From an uncultured Parabacteroides sp. (lineage in GTDB: Bacteria; Bacteroidota; Bacteroidia; Bacteroidales; Tannerellaceae): a stretch of DNA of 64,000 nt. Below the pieces are notes generated by a model. The model worked only from the letters and a program-made list of their open reading frames with translations. It searched no databases and was not told the DNA's origin. Shown piece by piece: positions 41,109 through 50,626 of this stretch. Within the stretch, counting starts at the first letter, position 1. The number at the start of each line of letters is the position of its first letter. Position numbers and translations under genes: made by a program. Location of the stretch: the NCBI GenBank assembly GCA_944325345.1, contig CALUZV010000006.1, positions 1-64,000 of the forward strand, in the 5' to 3' direction.

Positions 41109-42053
41109 TTACAGCTCTTTTTCTTTCAGGAACGTCTCAATGTGTCGTTTCTTCTTCTCTTCCAATATTTCCGTAATCTTTATCAGGATACCTGTTTCTT
41201 CTACTTCCCCAAATTCATGGTTTACCGCTGTGCCGAAGACTTTCATTTTGGGCGAAAGGCTCATGTAGGCATTGACTAAGGGCGGGACATTGATGCCGAA
41301 TTTCCGGACTTCCTGGTTTAATACTTTGTAATTGTCTTTGAAATTGTCGAAATGGAAAAGTTTCGCCATCGCTTCTTCGTCGTAATGGACTTCAAGGGGC
41401 GTGATGGGCTTCAAAAGCTGTTCGGGGTCCGGGAAATGGCGGCGGAGGAAATACAAGATGAGGTTTCTTGCCTCCGTATTATAGGTATTATACATCGTAA
41501 CCTTCCCAAAGAAATATTGCAGTGTGGAATCAACTACGGACAGTGCGCCGAGTCCGTCCCACAGGTTGTCGAGCACGAACAGCCCTTTGGCACTGTTTCG
41601 CGTCGCCTGATAATCGAGCGATACGAACGAGCGGCCCAGTTCGACCGTGTACGGCAAATACTCTTTGAGGAAACGCGGCGAGAAATCGAAGAGATGGGCC
41701 GTCGCCAGGATGGGTTTCCCCTCGGCATCGAACCGGATATCGGAACCGCAGAGGAAGCGGTAGCCGCCGAGAATCTGTTCGTCCTGGGGATTCCAAACGA
41801 TGAGTTGCCGGTACGCGCCGGGCATGGTATCGAATTCGTCGATATCGACAGCCTTGCCGGTTCCCCCGCCGTAGTAGCGGAAGGCGGCTTCCCGGAGGCG
41901 CCCGATTTCTTGCATGACGTGGGGCGAATCTTCGGCCGTGGTGATGTAGATTTCATTGTTCGACTTGTTCGTTCGACGCAATAATTTATCTTTCGTAAGC
42001 TCGTCCTTGAGCGCTGCCCGGCTCACGGGCTGGATTATATCTAACATTTGCAT
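41109..42053 (-). CDS. glsB: GNAT-type N-acyltransferase of glycine lipid synthesis
   Basis: A 314-residue protein of the haemolysin/OlsB-like acetyltransferase family (Acetyltransf_5). Recognisable parts are IGRLREAAFRYYGGGTGKAV, YRQLIVWNPQDEQILGGYRF and SFVSLDYQATRNSAKGLFVL. It matches the Bacteroides GlsB type, which attaches an acyl chain to the amino group of glycine, the first step to glycine lipids of the membrane. The gene for the O-acyltransferase partner lies nine bases upstream on the same strand, which supports the assignment. A second ATG two codons in is also possible. Confidence 0.8.
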   Translation of the reverse strand: MQMLDIIQPVSRAALKDELTKDKLLRRTNKSNNEIYITTAEDSPHVMQEIGRLREAAFRYYGGGTGKAVDIDEFDTMPGAYRQLIVWNPQDEQILGGYRFLCGSDIRFDAEGKPILATAHLFDFSPRFLKEYLPYTVELGRSFVSLDYQATRNSAKGLFVLDNLWDGLGALSVVDSTLQYFFGKVTMYNTYNTEARNLILYFLRRHFPDPEQLLKPITPLEVHYDEEAMAKLFHFDNFKDNYKVLNQEVRKFGINVPPLVNAYMSLSPKMKVFGTAVNHEFGEVEETGILIKITEILEEKKKRHIETFLKEKEL

Positions 42054-42062
42054 GATAATTAG

Positions 42063-42878
42063 CTATTTTAATTCATAAACTTGATTCTTCACCCACATAG
42101 CCCACGCCGAGGGAGTCAGCGGACGGACAAAGGTGTCGTATGGAATGGGGCGGCCGAAAACGATGCGGAAGCTACGGCCTTTGGCCCGGAACATTTCGTC
42201 CGGAAGGTATATCATTTCGATATTGAGTCGGATGCCGAGCATCTTGCGCAAATTGGCGAAGCGATAGAAGAACATGGAATTCCGACCGTCAAAATAAACC
42301 GGGACAATATCCCGCCGTGTCTCTACTGCCTTCTGTATGAAAGATTTCTTCCAATCCAAGTCCCGGATGCCGCCATCGACTTTGCGCGAGCATAATCCGG
42401 CAGGGAACGTGATAATCTGGTTGTCGGATGCGTATGCCTCGTCGATTTTCCGGACATTCTCCCGCGATTGGGCACCATGTTTGTTGATGGGAACGAATAT
42501 GGATTGCAGGTTAGGGAGATACAGCAGCAAGTCATTGACTAAGTAGCGTATATTCCCGTTAAAATGATTTCCAAGTAAAGACGAAAGGCAGATGCCGTCA
42601 AGCCCACCGAGGGGATGATTCGATGCAAAGATGTAGCGCCCCGACGTAGGAATCTGGTCCAGACCGGAGACCGTTAGCTTCACGCCGAAGTATTCGACTA
42701 AAGCATTCATGAAATCAACACCTTGCAAATCGTGGAAGCGAATCAGGATGTCGTTTATTTCATTTTGGTGAATTGTCCGCTCAAGGTAGCGGAAAACAAA
42801 GTCCGGAATTTTGCGGAAGGCGTTCGGCGCTTTTTCCCGGACTATTTCACGGATATTTATTTGAATCGCGTTCGTCAT
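42063..42878 (-). CDS. glsA: 1-acylglycerol-3-phosphate-type O-acyltransferase of glycine lipid synthesis
   Basis: A 271-residue PlsC-like acyltransferase. The catalytic HX4D motif is NHPLGGLDG and the second block is IITFPAGLCSRKVDGGIRDL. It matches Bacteroides GlsA, which adds the second acyl chain to N-acyl-3-hydroxyacyl glycine. It is followed after nine bases by the GNAT acyltransferase gene, so the pair forms one unit. Assignment rests on the gene pair more than on unique motifs. Confidence 0.8.
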   Translation of the reverse strand: MTNAIQINIREIVREKAPNAFRKIPDFVFRYLERTIHQNEINDILIRFHDLQGVDFMNALVEYFGVKLTVSGLDQIPTSGRYIFASNHPLGGLDGICLSSLLGNHFNGNIRYLVNDLLLYLPNLQSIFVPINKHGAQSRENVRKIDEAYASDNQIITFPAGLCSRKVDGGIRDLDWKKSFIQKAVETRRDIVPVYFDGRNSMFFYRFANLRKMLGIRLNIEMIYLPDEMFRAKGRSFRIVFGRPIPYDTFVRPLTPSAWAMWVKNQVYELK

Positions 42879-42959
42879 GGACTGAATATTTTTGCAAAAT
42901 TAAGATATAGAAGTTATCTAAACAAACATAGGGCATAGGAAATATGCCGGGAAAATGCG

Positions 42960-43104
42960 TTATTGCCGTCGCAACGCTGCTCAGGACTCAGTCCCAAGGC
43001 CTGTTGCCGTGGCAATGCTGCTCGGGACTCAGTCCCAAGGCCCGTTGCCGTGGCAATGCTGTTTGGGACTCAGTCCCGAAGCCCGTTGCCGTGGCAATGC
43101 AGCT
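42960..43104. repeat. 41-base tandem array of paired dyads (TTGCC-GGCAA plus GGGACT-AGTCCC)
   Basis: TTGCCgtGGCAA occurs at 42963, 43004, 43045 and 43086, exactly 41 bases apart. Between copies lies GGGACTcAGTCCC. The first copy has a broken arm (TTGCCGTCGCAA). The TTGCC dyad is shared with the 38896 array but its partner dyad is unrelated. Confidence 0.92.
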
Positions 43105-43140
43105 TTTGGCTATCAATAGCCGTCGCTTTTTAAGCTACGG
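43105..43140. repeat. REP-like hairpin element (ATCAATAGCCGT type), copy 2
   Basis: GGCTATCAATAGCCGTCGCT, then TTTTAAGCTACGG. GGCTAT/ATAGCC and GCTT/AAGC pair. The mnmD stop codon lies inside it. Copy 1 at 16973 has AGGTT/AACCT arms in the same place. Confidence 0.6.
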
Positions 43141-43806
43141 GGTGGGTAGGGTTTTAGTTCCCCTCAATATATGCCGTTTTCCCGGAGGCCCGGCAAGTTT
43201 CTCCATTCGGAAACCTGTTGCCTGCCAGCCTCTGCGGACATCTCCCTTTGCGCAATAGGTAACGATGACGGATTGCGGGGAGGCGTGGCTGGCGATGCGG
43301 TCGAAGATAGGCTGTTGCCACATCTCCGGTTGCTTTTCGGGGGCAAAGGCGTCGAAGTAGATGAGGTTTATATCGTCGGGGAGTGGGACTGTGGCTATAT
43401 CGCCTTCGATTTTGTGGAGCGTGAAGGCGGGGGTGATGTTTACAGGCTTGTCCCACGGCGCGCGGTGGAGGGCGGCGAATAAATCGGCGCGGTCGGGTGC
43501 CAAAAGGTGGGGGTAGTCCAGTTGCTCCGTGATGTCGGTGCTCAGGGGATAGCGTTCTACCGTAAAATATTCGATGGAGAGGTCCGGATTGTTGAACGTC
43601 TCGAGCAAGGTGAGGAACGCATTCAGTCCGGTGCCGAAACCTACTTCCAGGATGCGGATATGTCCCGCCGGGAGGGAACGCAAGCCCGCTTGGATAAAGA
43701 TATGGCTCGATTCTTGGATAGCCCCATGCACCGAGTGATAATGCTCGTCGAGTTCCGGAAGATAGATAGTCGGACTCCCGTCTTCTGTCTTTTGAATGAT
43801 TCTCAT
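43135..43806 (-). CDS. mnmD: tRNA 5-(aminomethyl)-2-thiouridine methyltransferase, MnmD type
   Basis: A 223-residue protein equal to the methyltransferase half of MnmC, without the FAD oxidase domain. It would methylate aminomethyl-thiouridine at the tRNA wobble position. Motifs are EHYHSVHGAIQESSHIFIQA, the SAM-binding ILEVGFGTGLNAFL, and INLIYFDAFAPEKQPEMWQ with the catalytic Asp, then ATGF-type residues near the end. Stand-alone MnmD enzymes are common outside proteobacteria. The stop codon lies within a REP-like element. Confidence 0.88.
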   Translation of the reverse strand: MRIIQKTEDGSPTIYLPELDEHYHSVHGAIQESSHIFIQAGLRSLPAGHIRILEVGFGTGLNAFLTLLETFNNPDLSIEYFTVERYPLSTDITEQLDYPHLLAPDRADLFAALHRAPWDKPVNITPAFTLHKIEGDIATVPLPDDINLIYFDAFAPEKQPEMWQQPIFDRIASHASPQSVIVTYCAKGDVRRGWQATGFRMEKLAGPPGKRHILRGTKTLPTP

Positions 43807-43824
43807 GTTCGTATGAATTTAGCA

Positions 43825-43857
43825 AGAAAGCCGTCTGCCAGCAGCAAACGGCTTTCT
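43825..43857. terminator. Hairpin between the S9 peptidase and mnmD genes
   Basis: AGAAAGCCGT (43825-43834) and ACGGCTTTCT (43848-43857) form a perfect ten-pair stem. The T tract is short on either strand, so termination may be partial. Confidence 0.6.
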
Positions 43858-43865
43858 GAAGAATG

Positions 43866-45968
43866 TTAATCCCATGCGGGAGGATCTTGCTTGAGGAGAT
43901 GGCGGACAAAGAAGTCGTGCATCTTGTGCATTTCAAACGGACCGCCGAGTGAGTGGGTCTTGCCCGGCAGATAGAGCTGGTCGAAGTCCTTGTTGGCTTT
44001 CATCAGCTCGGAGACTACCTGCAACGTAGAGGCGGGGTCCACATTGTCGTCGAGCTCGCCGTTGATGAGGAGGAGCTTGCCTTTGAGTCGCCAGGCATTG
44101 TCCACGTTCGACGATTCGCTGTACGATTTGTCAATCGGATAGCCCATCCATTGCTCGTTCCACCAGATTTTATCCATCCGGTTGTCGTGGCAGCCGCAAA
44201 GAGCGACGGCTACTTTATAGAAGTCGTTGTGCCAAAGCAGGGCAGCAAGCGCATTCTGTCCTCCGGCCGACCAGCCATAAATCCCGACACGGGAAGCATC
44301 CATATACGGATACTTCTGAGCCGCCGCCTTAATCCAAGCAATGCGGTCGGGGAAGCCGGCATCTTTCAGGTTCTTCCAGCAAACATCGTGGAAAGCTTTC
44401 GAGCGGTTCGCCGTTCCCATGCCGTCTATCTTCACGACGATGAAGCCTAATTCAGCCAGTCTGGAACAGAGATGGTCGGTGGCGCGGAAATACTTTTCGA
44501 CGTGAGAGTCGTGCGGACCGGCGTAAATCATCTCGACGACGGGATAGCTCTTGGATTCATCGAAGGTAGTCGGGCGGATAATCTTTCCCCAGATATCGGT
44601 CTTTCCATCCCGTCCCTTGGCACAGAATACTTCCGGCATCTTCCAACCGGCGGCGTAGAGTTCCGAGATGTCGCTCTTTTCCAATTCGGCAACGACCTTG
44701 CCATCCGAAGCACGGCGGAGTACGGAGACATACGGCATATCGGCACGGGAGTAAGCATCTACCAGATATTTGTGGTCGGCAGAAGCAACGACCTCATGGT
44801 TCGCCTTTTCCGGTGTCAAGTCCTTGAAGCCAGTTCCGTCCATGCGGATGCAGCAATAATGGAGGTGATAGGGATCTTCGTCCTTGTTGAAGCCCGAGGC
44901 ATTGAAGTAGATAGTCTGGTTGGCTTCATCCACATAGTCCACGTTACGGACAACCCATTCGCCTTTGGTTATTTGCTTCTTCACCTGTCCATCGTTCCCG
45001 AAGAGATACAGATGGCGCCAGCCGTCGCGTTCGGATATCCAAAGCATCTCGCGGCCATCGTTCAGGTCGTAACGATATTTCCAATTATAATAGAAGAAGG
45101 TCTTTACTTGTTCATCGACCAAATGGGTGATAGCTCCGGAAGTCGCGTTTACTTCCCCGACGATATAACGCTGGTGTCCGCGCTGGTTGAACTCGAAGGT
45201 AAACGCACGGCTGTCTTCGCGCCAGCCGGTCAAGTATAGGCTGAACTGGTTTTCATAGAGCTGTGTCTCCAGCGGAATCTGCTTCTTGTTTTCCCAATCA
45301 AAGAGGACGGGGACGGAGGTAGGAATGACATCGCCCGGTTTCGCATAGTCGCGCCATTGGAGGATGGGCTGGACTTGCGTGGCAGGATGCGACTCCAAGA
45401 GCGGAATCCTACGTTCTTCGACATCGCGGACACGCACTGTAGCAATCTTCTTCGAGTCGGGCGACCACATAATCATCCGGTCGCTATAGTAATAATTACG
45501 AATGCCGTCCATCGTCAGCGCGACATCCTGCTTTGGGTCTTTGCGACTGCGGACATGCAGGTTATTATCTTGGATATAGGCTTCCCAGAGGCTATCGGGC
45601 GAGGCAACGGGTTTGGCAGGCTCGCGTCGGGCTTCCCACCAGTTGAAAGGTTTGCGCTCGCGGAGCAACTCTTCCTTCAGGGCTTCGTCTTTCAGATACT
45701 GCGCCAAGCCTTCCTTATCCTTGGCTTGTTGCTTCTTGCCGCTTTGGGCATCGACTAAATAGAAGACCATTCCCGACTTCTCCCGGCTTTGATACCAAAA
45801 GTAATGAGACTCGCCTAACCAATGGGGGCGTACGGCAGAATGATACACATGCTTCTCCAGATTCAGGATAGAGTCCGAGCGCGTGTAATCCGCCTTTGTA
45901 ACTTGTGCATTCACGGCTGCCCAGGGCAAAAGGAGCAGGAGGCAGCAGGCTAACCAATGTGTTTTCAT
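43866..45968 (-). CDS. S9 family peptidase, dipeptidyl-peptidase IV-like
   Basis: A 700-residue exported serine peptidase with a signal peptide ([20 protein letters not shown]). The N-terminal beta-propeller (about residues 30-440) carries the DPP4-type phrases [13 protein letters not shown] and [20 protein letters not shown]. The alpha/beta hydrolase domain has Ser567 in [11 protein letters not shown], Asp640/641 in [10 protein letters not shown] and His672 in GKTHSLGG, a complete triad. It probably removes X-Pro di- or tripeptides from peptides in the periplasm. The nudC gene lies 22 bases upstream on the same strand. Confidence 0.92.
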   Translation of the reverse strand: MKTHWLACCLLLLLPWAAVNAQVTKADYTRSDSILNLEKHVYHSAVRPHWLGESHYFWYQSREKSGMVFYLVDAQSGKKQQAKDKEGLAQYLKDEALKEELLRERKPFNWWEARREPAKPVASPDSLWEAYIQDNNLHVRSRKDPKQDVALTMDGIRNYYYSDRMIMWSPDSKKIATVRVRDVEERRIPLLESHPATQVQPILQWRDYAKPGDVIPTSVPVLFDWENKKQIPLETQLYENQFSLYLTGWREDSRAFTFEFNQRGHQRYIVGEVNATSGAITHLVDEQVKTFFYYNWKYRYDLNDGREMLWISERDGWRHLYLFGNDGQVKKQITKGEWVVRNVDYVDEANQTIYFNASGFNKDEDPYHLHYCCIRMDGTGFKDLTPEKANHEVVASADHKYLVDAYSRADMPYVSVLRRASDGKVVAELEKSDISELYAAGWKMPEVFCAKGRDGKTDIWGKIIRPTTFDESKSYPVVEMIYAGPHDSHVEKYFRATDHLCSRLAELGFIVVKIDGMGTANRSKAFHDVCWKNLKDAGFPDRIAWIKAAAQKYPYMDASRVGIYGWSAGGQNALAALLWHNDFYKVAVALCGCHDNRMDKIWWNEQWMGYPIDKSYSESSNVDNAWRLKGKLLLINGELDDNVDPASTLQVVSELMKANKDFDQLYLPGKTHSLGGPFEMHKMHDFFVRHLLKQDPPAWD

Positions 45969-45990
45969 ATATACATTATATTATATAGTT

Positions 45991-46776
45991 TTATAAAGTG
46001 TTTTTCTTCTCTCGAATCCATGCATCTATCAACCGCCGGGCGATACTCAGCTTCTGGGGCAGTTCGGGCAGGTTGTCCAGTCCGTAGAAGGCACCGGCGC
46101 TCAGCTCCTCGTCTTGCAGTTTGATGCTCCCGCTCTCGTAGTCGGCGGTGAAGCCCACCATCAGTCCGCTGGGGTAGGGCCACGGCTGGCTGTCGAAATA
46201 CTGGATATTCCGGATTTCCAGTCCCGTTTCTTCCCGGACTTCCCTGCGCACGCATTCTTCCAATGTCTCGCCCACCTCGAGGAAGCCGGCAACCAATCCG
46301 TGGAATGTCCCCCGGAAATTGCGGGCGTGTACCAATAGAATCTCGTCGCCTCTGCGGATTAACACGATGATGGCTGTCGAGATTTGCGGATAATACTCCT
46401 CGTGGCAATGGTCGCAATACTTGCTAATCAAGCTATTTTGCCTTGTCGGTCGTCCGCAGGCAGGGCAGAAACGGCTGTGCCGGTCCCAATGAACCAACTG
46501 GAAAGCCTTCCCTGCTTTCTTGTACCACGAGTGCGAGATATAATCCCACGAGGCACGGAGCCCCACGAACTCGAAGTCCTCGCCCGGCAACACCTCGCTA
46601 TCCAACGACGCCGCCCGGTCTTCGCTCCCGTCGGGAAAGACGACCCGCAGGGCGTGGTCTATGGCCAGCGGCGCCTCATCCCCGTAGGGAATTTCGTATC
46701 GCCCTGCTGTTTTTCTCAACAACAACCGGTCTTTGTAAAACAAGAACCAGTGGTATGTCTTCTCTTCTTGCTCCAT
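45991..46776 (-). CDS. nudC: NAD(H) diphosphatase or RNA-deNADding Nudix enzyme
   Basis: A 261-residue Nudix enzyme of the NudC type. It has a zinc ribbon (CPACGRP, then YCDHCHEEYYPQ), the Nudix box GFLEVGETLEEC followed by VRREVREETGLEI, and the NudC hallmark SQPWPYPSGLMVGF downstream of it. It cleaves NADH to NMNH and AMP and can remove NAD caps from RNA. ATG 46776 is used because the predicted transcription start (from TATCTTTG at 46814-46807) lies between it and an earlier in-frame ATG at 46809. The S9 peptidase gene follows after 22 bases. Confidence 0.92.
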   Translation of the reverse strand: MEQEEKTYHWFLFYKDRLLLRKTAGRYEIPYGDEAPLAIDHALRVVFPDGSEDRAASLDSEVLPGEDFEFVGLRASWDYISHSWYKKAGKAFQLVHWDRHSRFCPACGRPTRQNSLISKYCDHCHEEYYPQISTAIIVLIRRGDEILLVHARNFRGTFHGLVAGFLEVGETLEECVRREVREETGLEIRNIQYFDSQPWPYPSGLMVGFTADYESGSIKLQDEELSAGAFYGLDNLPELPQKLSIARRLIDAWIREKKNTL

Positions 46777-46806
46777 CTTCGTTTTATCTTCTGATGATAA
46801 ACCGGC

Positions 46807-46814
46807 CAAAGATA
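46807..46814 (-). promoter_or_regulatory. -7 promoter element for nudC
   Basis: The minus strand reads TATCTTTG 31 bases before the chosen nudC ATG. Confidence 0.5.
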
Positions 46815-46888
46815 CGACATATTTTTATTCTCTGTGCGACGAATACTTCTTTTTATCGGAAGAAAACTTCGTTACCTCCCGAGGAATA

Positions 46889-46977
46889 CTTAAAACTAAG
46901 ACTTAGTTTTTAAAAACTGAATCTTAGTTTTCAAAAACCAAACCTTTGTTTTTATAAACTAAAGCTTGGTTTTAAGT
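46889..46977. repeat. A/T-rich dyad array (AAAAC-GTTTT type), copy 2
   Basis: Four dyads about 22 bases apart, the first perfect: AAAACTAAGaCTTAGTTTT. The block begins CTTAAAACTAAG and ends CTTGGTTTTAAG. It matches the design and most of the sequence of 27091-27180. Bases 46980-47175 hold no gene that I can support. Confidence 0.8.
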
Positions 46978-47179
46978 TTGGGTCGGCAGGAAAAGAAGTT
47001 TTCCACGGATGAAAGCGGACTTTCCCCGGGAGGAAAAGATGTTTTTCTCCCTGCATATCGTCCGGCATGGAGGGTATGAAAAGTAAAATGGGAGGGGTTA
47101 AAATGATAAATTCAGGGATGAAAATGAGGGTGGAATGCAAATAATAACAAAATGACCCTCTTTTTTCCTGCTATATCTC

Positions 47180-47210
47180 TTGCACATTTTCGTGTGGGCG
47201 TTTACATTTG
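47180..47210 (+). promoter_or_regulatory. Consensus promoter for the SusC-SusD operon
   Basis: TTG (47180-47182), 20 bases, TACATTTG (47203-47210). The predicted start leaves a 5' leader of about 180 bases before the susC-type ATG. Confidence 0.75.
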
Positions 47211-47394
47211 CAAAAAAAAATAATAACTGTTAATGCTTAACGATGCCAGAGGAAACGCATAGTTAGCCGTTTTGAAGTGAAAGAAAGACATGGAGACACA
47301 AACTGGAAAACGAAACGTTAGCCGCCACGCCACCTTTAAGCATTACATTATATAAATAGGAGAAATTTAAATTATCAACTTAAATCAACTTTTT

Positions 47395-50300
47395 ATGGGA
47401 GAAAATGGTCGTGCTAAATGGCACAAGCTGCCGCTTCAAATAGCGAAGGGGGCAGTGGTTTCAGCCCTTCTCTTGGTGAATAGTGTGGATGCTTTCGGGC
47501 AGAACACCGTAACCGTGAAAGGTGTTGTTACTTCCGGTACGGACGGTTTACCATTGATTGGTGTGAACGTCCTTGAGAAAGGTACTACGAACGGTACAGT
47601 TACGGACATCGACGGAAACTTCTCATTGACGTTGCCGGCGGGTTCACAACTCCAGATTTCGTACATCGGTTTCTTGGAGCAGACACTGACCGTGTCGGAG
47701 GGACAAACTGAATTGAATGTCGTAATGAAGGAAGACTCGCAGTCGTTGGACGAAGTCGTAGTCGTTGGTTACGGTGTTCAGAAGAAGAAATTGGTAACGG
47801 GTGCAACCGTCCAAGTGAAGGGAGACGACTTGCAGAAGCTTTCAACCAACAGTGCGTTGGGCGCATTGCAGTCGCAGACTCCGGGTGTTCAAATCAAGCA
47901 GGCTTCCGGTCGTCCGGGCGAAGGCTTCAAGGTTAATGTCCGTGGTGTCGGTACAATCGGTGATTCCGCTCCGTTGTATGTAATCGATGGTATTGCTGGC
48001 GGTGATATCAACAACTTGAACCCTGCGGATATCGAGTCAGTCGATGTCTTGAAGGATGCCGCATCCGCTGCTATCTACGGTGCGCGTGCTGCCAACGGCG
48101 TTATCTTGGTAACAACAAAGCAAGGTAAAGCCGGAAAGATGCAGATTTCGTATGATGGGTACGTTGGTTGGCAGACAGTTTCCAAGTGGCCGAATTCGTT
48201 GAATGCACGTCAGTACATGGAAGTGCAGGATGCTATGAATACCAATATGGGTAAGGCTGCTTATGATTGGCAAAGCTTATTGCCTGACTACATTTACCAA
48301 GGAGTAATGGACGGCACTTGGAACGGTACAGACTGGGTACGCGAATTGGCCAACGAAGGCGCGATGACGCAGAACCACTCTGTGAACTTGACAGGTGGTA
48401 ACGAAACATCAAAGTTCTCTATGGGTGTTTCTTATACAGGCCAGGAAGGTATCTTCGGTAATCCGGTGGATCCGACTTACAAACGTATCACGGCACGTGT
48501 CAATTCAGACCATGTCCTCTTGAAGGGCTCAGACTTCGACATCATCAAGATTGGTGAAAACTTCACTTATACTTACACGGATAAGTCGAACATGCCGGCT
48601 ATCGGTGATATCTATGGTAACGATATGCACAATGCGTTGGGAGCCAACCCGCTCTTGCCTGTTTATACTCGCAGTGGAGAATGGTACGACCAGAATGCCA
48701 AGGACGCAGAGGGCTGGACATTCGATGGTACGGAAACAAACCCAATTGCCCAGATGGCTTTGTCCGACCGTGGTAACAACCGCACGAAGAACTACGGTTT
48801 ACAAGGAAACTTGTATTTGGAAATACAGCCGATCAAGAACTTGAAATGGCGCTCGGTATTCGGATACAAGATGAGTTCTAATTCTTATCGTGCTTATTCC
48901 GGTGCTTATTATTTAGGTACGACTACTCAGAGTACAACTGACCGTATCGATCAGAATATGTCGAGTGTTCACCAGTACACATGGGAAAACACCATTAGCT
49001 ATAGCTGGAAGATTAACGAAGATCATGCATTCGATGCTGTGATAGGTCAGTCTATTGAAAAGTGGGGCTTGGGTGAATATGTTGGTGCATCTACCCGTAA
49101 TTCTATCTTCCCGGGCGATTTCGACTATGCCTATATTAATAATGGTAAGCCCAATGCCTTGAATGAAGTATCGTTGAGCGGTTATCCGCAGACAGAAGGT
49201 GCGTTAGCTTCTTTCTTTGGTCGTGTCAATTACAACTACAAAGAGAAGTATATGGCATCTATCGTAATGCGTGGTGATGGTTCCGCTAACTTCGCCCGTG
49301 GCAATCGTTGGGGCTTCTTCCCGTCAGTATCTGCCGGTTGGGTTATTACGAATGAAGACTTTATGGAAAGTATGCGCGATAGCTGGTTGGACTTCTTCAA
49401 ACTCCGTGCTAGCTGGGGTCGCAATGGTAACTCCAATATCGATAACTTCCAGTACTTGGCGACAGTTGCTATGGATAATGGAAACCGTTACTTCTTCGGA
49501 AACGATAAGCTGACTCCTTCTACGGGTGCATACGCTGATATTCTTCCGAATGCAGATGTAACATGGGAAACTTCTGAACAGTGGGATATAGGTTTCGATG
49601 CTCGTCTGTTGAACTCTCGTTTGGGTATCAACTTCGACTGGTATCAAAAGACGACGAAAGACTGGTTGGTTGAAGCTCCGGTATTGTCATCCTACGGAAC
49701 AGGTGCTCCGTATATCAATGGTGGCGACGTTCGCAACCGTGGTGTTGAAATCGCTTTAACATGGAATGACCAAGTAGGCGAAGACTTTACATACGGTGTT
49801 AGCTTCAATATTGGTACGAACAAGAACGAAGTAACTCGTATCGCGAATACAGAAGGTATCATTCACGGTCCTGCCAACGTATTGAGCCAGGGTACGACAG
49901 AAATGTATCGTGTACAGGTTGGTTATCCTATTGGTTACTTCTGGGGTTATCAGACAGCCGGTATCTTCCAAGATCAGGCACAGATTGATAACTATGTAGC
50001 CAACGGTGGTGCCGTTTACGATGGTGTACAGCCGGGTGATGCTATCTTCGTCGATACGAATGGCGACGGACAGCTCTCAGATGCCGATAAGACCATGATT
50101 GGTGATCCGAACCCGAATGTAACAGGAGGTTTGACTTTGACGTTAGGTTACAAGGGCTTCGACTTCGCTGTAACAGCTTACGGTGCCTTTGGCCAGCAGA
50201 TTGCCAAGTCTTATCGTTCATTCGCCGATATGCCGCTCGAAAACTTTACGACGGATATTTATAACTGTTGGGGAATGGGTGGCGATAACTCACTGCCTCG

Positions 50301-50613
50301 TTTGACCGACGGTACGCATACGAACTGGCAGAACATCTCTGATTTGTATATCGAAAATGGAGATTATGTGAAGATTTCCAATATTACTATCGGTTACGAC
50401 TTCAAGAAATTGTTTAAGAATATGCCGTTGAGCCAGGCTCGTCTGTATTTTACAGCTCAGAACCTCTTCACCATCACGGGTTACTCCGGTATGGATCCTG
50501 AAATCGGTTATGCTGGTAGTACAAATGCCGACTACGACTGGGGTTCCGGTATTGATGTCGGTTTCTATCCGAGCCCGAGAACATTCCTTGTTGGTGTAAA
50601 TCTTAAATTTTAA
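47395..50613 (+). CDS. SusC/RagA-family TonB-linked outer-membrane transporter
   Basis: A 1072-residue transporter that imports glycans or peptides captured by its SusD partner. After a long signal peptide (hydrophobic core VVSALLLVNSVDAFG) comes a carboxypeptidase-regulatory-like domain (TVKGVVTSGTDGLPLIGVNV), a TonB-box-like stretch (LDEVVVVGYG), and the plug (LYVIDGIAGGDINNLNPADI, then SAAIYGARAANGVILVTTK). The barrel ends in FLVGVNLKF. The SusD-type gene follows after 13 bases and a GH43 gene lies convergent behind it, making a small polysaccharide utilisation locus. No sensor-regulator or anti-sigma pair is nearby. Confidence 0.96.
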   Translation: MGENGRAKWHKLPLQIAKGAVVSALLLVNSVDAFGQNTVTVKGVVTSGTDGLPLIGVNVLEKGTTNGTVTDIDGNFSLTLPAGSQLQISYIGFLEQTLTVSEGQTELNVVMKEDSQSLDEVVVVGYGVQKKKLVTGATVQVKGDDLQKLSTNSALGALQSQTPGVQIKQASGRPGEGFKVNVRGVGTIGDSAPLYVIDGIAGGDINNLNPADIESVDVLKDAASAAIYGARAANGVILVTTKQGKAGKMQISYDGYVGWQTVSKWPNSLNARQYMEVQDAMNTNMGKAAYDWQSLLPDYIYQGVMDGTWNGTDWVRELANEGAMTQNHSVNLTGGNETSKFSMGVSYTGQEGIFGNPVDPTYKRITARVNSDHVLLKGSDFDIIKIGENFTYTYTDKSNMPAIGDIYGNDMHNALGANPLLPVYTRSGEWYDQNAKDAEGWTFDGTETNPIAQMALSDRGNNRTKNYGLQGNLYLEIQPIKNLKWRSVFGYKMSSNSYRAYSGAYYLGTTTQSTTDRIDQNMSSVHQYTWENTISYSWKINEDHAFDAVIGQSIEKWGLGEYVGASTRNSIFPGDFDYAYINNGKPNALNEVSLSGYPQTEGALASFFGRVNYNYKEKYMASIVMRGDGSANFARGNRWGFFPSVSAGWVITNEDFMESMRDSWLDFFKLRASWGRNGNSNIDNFQYLATVAMDNGNRYFFGNDKLTPSTGAYADILPNADVTWETSEQWDIGFDARLLNSRLGINFDWYQKTTKDWLVEAPVLSSYGTGAPYINGGDVRNRGVEIALTWNDQVGEDFTYGVSFNIGTNKNEVTRIANTEGIIHGPANVLSQGTTEMYRVQVGYPIGYFWGYQTAGIFQDQAQIDNYVANGGAVYDGVQPGDAIFVDTNGDGQLSDADKTMIGDPNPNVTGGLTLTLGYKGFDFAVTAYGAFGQQIAKSYRSFADMPLENFTTDIYNCWGMGGDNSLPRLTDGTHTNWQNISDLYIENGDYVKISNITIGYDFKKLFKNMPLSQARLYFTAQNLFTITGYSGMDPEIGYAGSTNADYDWGSGIDVGFYPSPRTFLVGVNLKF

Positions 50614-50626
50614 TTGATTACAACGT

